From NCBI GenBank assembly GCA_026826555.1, contig JAKSZT010054457.1:7852942-7916941 (forward strand): a DNA stretch of 64,000 nucleotides, given 5' to 3'. Every line of letters begins with the position of its first letter. Position 1 is the first letter of the stretch. This document shows positions 60,690 to 64,000 of the stretch, in pieces. The position numbers were made by a program, and so were the translations under genes. The notes under the pieces are model-generated. The model was not told the origin of the DNA, made no database searches, and worked only from the letters and a program-made list of their open reading frames with translations. This stretch comes from Tolypeutes matacus. Lineage: Eukaryota > Chordata > Mammalia > Cingulata > Chlamyphoridae.

Positions 60690-62047
60690 CCCGGATATGA
60701 GCCTCCCTGGCAATGAGGGATTAATACCAAGTGCCAACTGGCAGCTTTGCACAGAGGCAGTATCGTAGCCAATGAGGTTTATCCGAGGCACGATTATTGC
60801 TAATTGAAAACTTTTCCTAAGTGCCAACTGGCAACACAATTGGAAAAAGACCTTGAATAAAAGTGGGAAATGGTAAAGACAAATGAGTTCAAGTGGCTAA
60901 GAGACTTCAAAGAGAGTCGGGAGGTCATCCCAGAGGTAACTCTTACGCACACCTCAGTAGGAGCTCATAGAACATCTAAGTGCCTATCACCCCACTCAGT
61001 GGGGTTCCTGAGAGCTCCGGAGACACCCTGGTCCTATATAAGGGGGGATAGCCCCAGAGACTGATGCCTTATCAGTGGGTTCTATTTTGGAATCTGTGCT
61101 CCTGAGAGTGACAGAATTAGACTCAAATAAGTCCTCCCTGCACATGGTTCACCAGTCCCTTCTATTCAAACCTATACGCGATGCTGGAGTTTTTAGGTAT
61201 ACTTCCAGAGACTGGAGCCTCCTGCCTACCTATGTGCCAGGTGTGCATGAAATCTAGGTGGAGCTGCAACTCCTACCCTACAGCTCAATGGACTCATCCA
61301 AGTCACCTGGTGAGGAGACAGCGATGGGAAATGGCCATCCCAGGGAATGGAGAGGGCCTGCATCTGCAGGCAGGATCATCCCACCCACCATATCCATGGG
61401 ATATAAGCCCTCTCTCACTTGGAGTTGGAGTGGACATCACCATCCCAGTCCCCTCAGGATTGGGGAAAGAACTATGGACTAGAGTGGACTTGATGGTATT
61501 CTCTTGTTCACATATGGTGATTCTAGCAATGCAAGAAATTATAACAATGAGGTGGAGCCAGTGGCCACTTGACACTTTTGGGGTAGGGAGGGGATGAGCA
61601 GTTGAAATACAGTGGCTTCTTTGGGAGTTGGAGGTTGTCCTGAGTACTGTTGTGGCAACGGATGTAGGCCATTTTAAATCAGCACACACCACTCAGAACT
61701 GAGTGGGAGAGAGTGTGGTCTACAGTGTGAACTGTGGTCTATGTTTGGTGGCAAGGCTCCAGGATGTGTAAGTTCATTGAGGGTGGTGGGCCACACTGTG
61801 GGAGTTGTTTGTGTGGGATGTGATGGGAGGTGTGGGAGGTGGGCAACATGGGAATCCCAGTGGGTTCCGTGTAATATTTTGGGTAATCTAAGCACCTCTT
61901 AAAATATATGTATATATATATAAACAACATTTTTGTAAGCAAATACACATATATGCATATATATTTATATATCATTTTGCAAATGTTTGTATGTATTGTG
62001 AGAATTTTGATTTTTACCCATAATAAATAAAAAAAAAAAAAAAAAAA
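60690..62047 (+). repeat. Family X, copy E, with poly(A) tail
   Basis: A 5'-truncated copy starts at tcccggatatgagcctccct and ends in a run of about 22 A (62,027-62,047). It has a TATA-like tcctatataagggggg (61,032-61,047) followed by a frame from 61,075 to 61,482, interrupted only by a TAG at 61,255-61,257. The frame contains VLLRVTELDSNKSSLHMVHQ and MGYKPSLTWSWSGHHHP, near-identical to translations of copies A and C. A U4 RNA fragment is nested at 60,743. No target duplication flanks it. Confidence 0.78.
60743..60818 (+). pseudogene. RNU4: U4 snRNA pseudogene, 5' fragment
   Basis: The segments agctttgc, ggcagtatcgtagccaatga, ggtttatccgaggc and gattattgctaattgaaaac match the first ~76 nt of mammalian U4 spliceosomal RNA with about four differences. 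This covers stem II partner sequences and the 5' stem-loop. The 3' half, including the Sm site, is absent. A 14-bp target duplication, aagtgccaactggc, flanks it (60,729-60,742 and 60,819-60,832), so it was retroposed as a truncated RNA without poly(A). It cannot form a working U4. Confidence 0.93.
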
Positions 62048-62375
62048 CAAACCACTGAGGCAAAAAGAGAGAGGTATCATACATTTAGGACACTGAAAGA
62101 AAAAACTGCCAGCCGAGAATTCTTTATCCAGCAAAAATGTCCTTCAAATATGAAGGTGAGTATAAAATATTCACAAACAAACAGAAACTAAGAGAGTTTG
62201 CAAAAAAGAAACCACATTTGCAGGAAGTACTAAAGGAAGCCATAGAACCTGAAATAAAAAGATAGGAGAGACAGGCTTGGAGGAGAGTATAGAAGAAAGA
62301 ATAGCAGAAAGGAAAACCAAAAAACTAAAAAGACAGACAAAAATATGATATGACATGGGAAAACCAAAGAATAAA

Positions 62376-64000
62376 ATGTAGGAAGTAAATAGTGCCTTTA
62401 CAGTTCTATCATTGAATGTGAATGTTTTAAACTCCACAATCAAAAGATACAAGCTGACATATGTATAAAAAAACATGAGACATCCATATGCTGTTTACAG
62501 GAAACTCACTTTGTCCCAGGGATACAAAACAACTGAAAGTGAAAGATTAGAAAAAGATACTCCACACAAATAGTAACCAGAAAAGAGCAGGGGTAGCTAT
62601 ACCAACATCAGACAGAAGACACTATAACTGCAAAAAGTTATGAAAGATACAGAAGGACATGGTATATTAATAAACAGGACAATCCACCTTGAAAATATAA
62701 CAGTCATAAATATCTATGCACCTAAACAGGGTGCCCCAAAATACATGAGAAAAACTCTGACAAAACCGAAGTGAGAAATAGACATCTCTACAGTAATCAT
62801 TGGAGATGAACACACCACTGTCATCAATAGATAAAGAAAACTAGGCAGAAGATCAACAAGGAAACAGAGAACTTGAACCATATGATAGACAAGTTAGACC
62901 TAACAGACATATACAGAACACTTCATACAAATTCAGCAGTTTACATATTAGTCTCAAGTGCCCATAGATATTTCTCTAGGATAGACCACATGTTAGGGCA
63001 CAGTGAAACTCTCAACAAATATAAAAAGACTGAAATTATACAAAGCACCTTCTTAGATCATAATGTAATGAAACTGGAAATCAATAATAGACAGGAAAAA
63101 AAGTAAATTCTTAAATGTATGCAGGCTGAACAGCACACTCCTAAATAAGCAGTAGGTCAAAGAAGAAATTGCAAGTGAAATCAGTACGTATATTGAGACA
63201 AATGAAAATGAGAACACAACTTATCAAAACTTATGGGATACAGCAAAGGCAGTCTTGAGTGGGAAATTTCTAATCCTAAAATGCCTACATTAAAAATGAA
63301 GAAAGAGCTAAACTCAAAGATTTAACTGAACAACTAGAGAAACTAGAAAAAGAACAGCAAACCAGTCCCAAAGCAAGCAGAGGGAAAGAAATACTAAAGA
63401 TCAGAGCAGAAATAAATGAAGTTGAGGACAAAAAAAAAAAAAAAAAAAAGAGAGAAAATAACAAAAATCAAAAGCTGGTATTTTGGGAAAATCAATAACA
63501 TTGACAAATCTGTAGCTAGAATAACAAAGAAAAAAGAGAGAAGATGAAAATCAATACAATCAGAAATGAAAGGGGGGAAGTTACAAATGACCTCACAAAT
63601 AAAAAGGATCATAAGAGGATATTATGACAAACTGTATGCCAACAAACTAGACAACCTAGAGGAAATGACAAATTCCTGGAAATGCAAAAATAACCTACAC
63701 TGATGTTAAAAGAAATACAAGAACTTAACAAACCAATTACATTTAAAGAGATTGAATCCATCATTAAATATCTCTTAGCAAAGAAAAGTCCAGGACCAGA
63801 TGGCTTCACAATTCTACCAAGCATTTCAAAAATAACACCAATACTGTTCAAACTCCTCCAAAAAGTTGAAGAGGAGGGAAATTACCCAGCACATTTTATG
63901 AAGCCAACATCACCCTAATATCAAAGCCAGATAAAGATACCATAAGAATAGAAAATTACAGACCAATCTCTCTGAGAAACAGATGCAAAAATTCTCAACA
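62376..64000 (+). pseudogene. L1-4 ORF2 remnant (5' part in window)
   Basis: The start reads ATG TAG (62,376-62,381), as in L1-1. A frameshift follows near codon 17. The endonuclease part includes the frame 62,873-63,106 (DLTDIYRTLHTNSAVYILVS) with SxDH written LDHN. An A run of about 20 lies at 63,430. The reverse transcriptase start lies near 63,750. Several breaks make it non-coding in the window. Confidence 0.85.

Larger units (their letters stand above)
60505..62292 (+). pseudogene. L1-4 ORF1 remnant, split
   Basis: The ATG at 60,505 has a one-base deletion straight after it relative to sister copies. The coiled-coil part stops at the family X junction (60,689). The C-terminal part resumes at 62,048 and ends at a TAG at 62,290-62,292. 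The middle of ORF1 is deleted. Confidence 0.75.
59376..64000 (+). mobile_element. L1-4, interrupted by family X, runs off the window
   Basis: The 5' end agactttggggaagatgg aligns with the L1 start. The 5' UTR and ORF1 start run to 60,689, family X copy E occupies 60,690-62,047, and the L1 resumes late in ORF1 (about 62,048) and continues through ORF2 to the window edge. About 560 bp of ORF1, present in L1-2 at 24,919-25,477, is missing at the X insertion. The 3' end is outside the window. Confidence 0.9.

Overview
The window is AT-rich, intron-free, repeat-dense mammalian nuclear DNA. The repeat content points to a xenarthran (sloth or armadillo). There are several tRNA-derived SINEs that look like the armadillo/sloth DAS type, with a tRNA-Ala-like head, A and B boxes and an A-rich tail. 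There are also several 5-6 kb L1 elements of one related set, plus old MIR and L2 fragments. Species cannot be settled by eye. I see no intact functional protein-coding gene. Everything with coding ancestry is a retrotransposon ORF or a decayed gene.

Layout. 1-5,050 holds unique or old sequence, one half of a diverged direct duplication (about 410-1,010), and a decayed TRIM-family gene on the + strand (3,684-5,035) split by a SINE. 5,262-13,645 is a fragment of an unclassified repeat (called family X here) followed by L1-1. A class II (betaretrovirus-like) endogenous retrovirus sits in L1-1 at 11,313-12,961. 13,650-20,760 holds an older L1 with nested hAT-like and LTR-like insertions, then old repeats. 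20,770-29,842 holds a family X copy with SINEs, a multi-headed SINE, and L1-2, a nearly full-length L1 with a 17-bp target duplication and a 3' transduction. 30,950-32,270 is a second decayed TRIM gene on the - strand. 36,285-44,478 is a family X copy and L1-5 on the - strand; L1-5 lacks ORF1. 44,480-47,990 is mostly old sequence. 47,995-54,790 is L1-3 joined to an antisense family X copy. 54,800-58,790 is old sequence with a local duplication. 58,793-59,375 is the other half of the duplication seen at the window start. 59,376-64,000 is L1-4, interrupted by a family X copy that itself carries a retroposed U4 snRNA fragment.

How the parts relate. The two TRIM remnants and the duplicated flank suggest a decaying TRIM60/61/75-type cluster inflated by retrotransposons. 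The most unusual object is the retroviral insertion. It has a 6-bp target duplication, but its left end is the first base of the primer binding site rather than a 5' LTR. It lacks gag, pol and most of env. Upstream of its polypurine tract it carries four copies of the paired motifs that define the Mason-Pfizer-type constitutive transport element, where the viral prototype has two.
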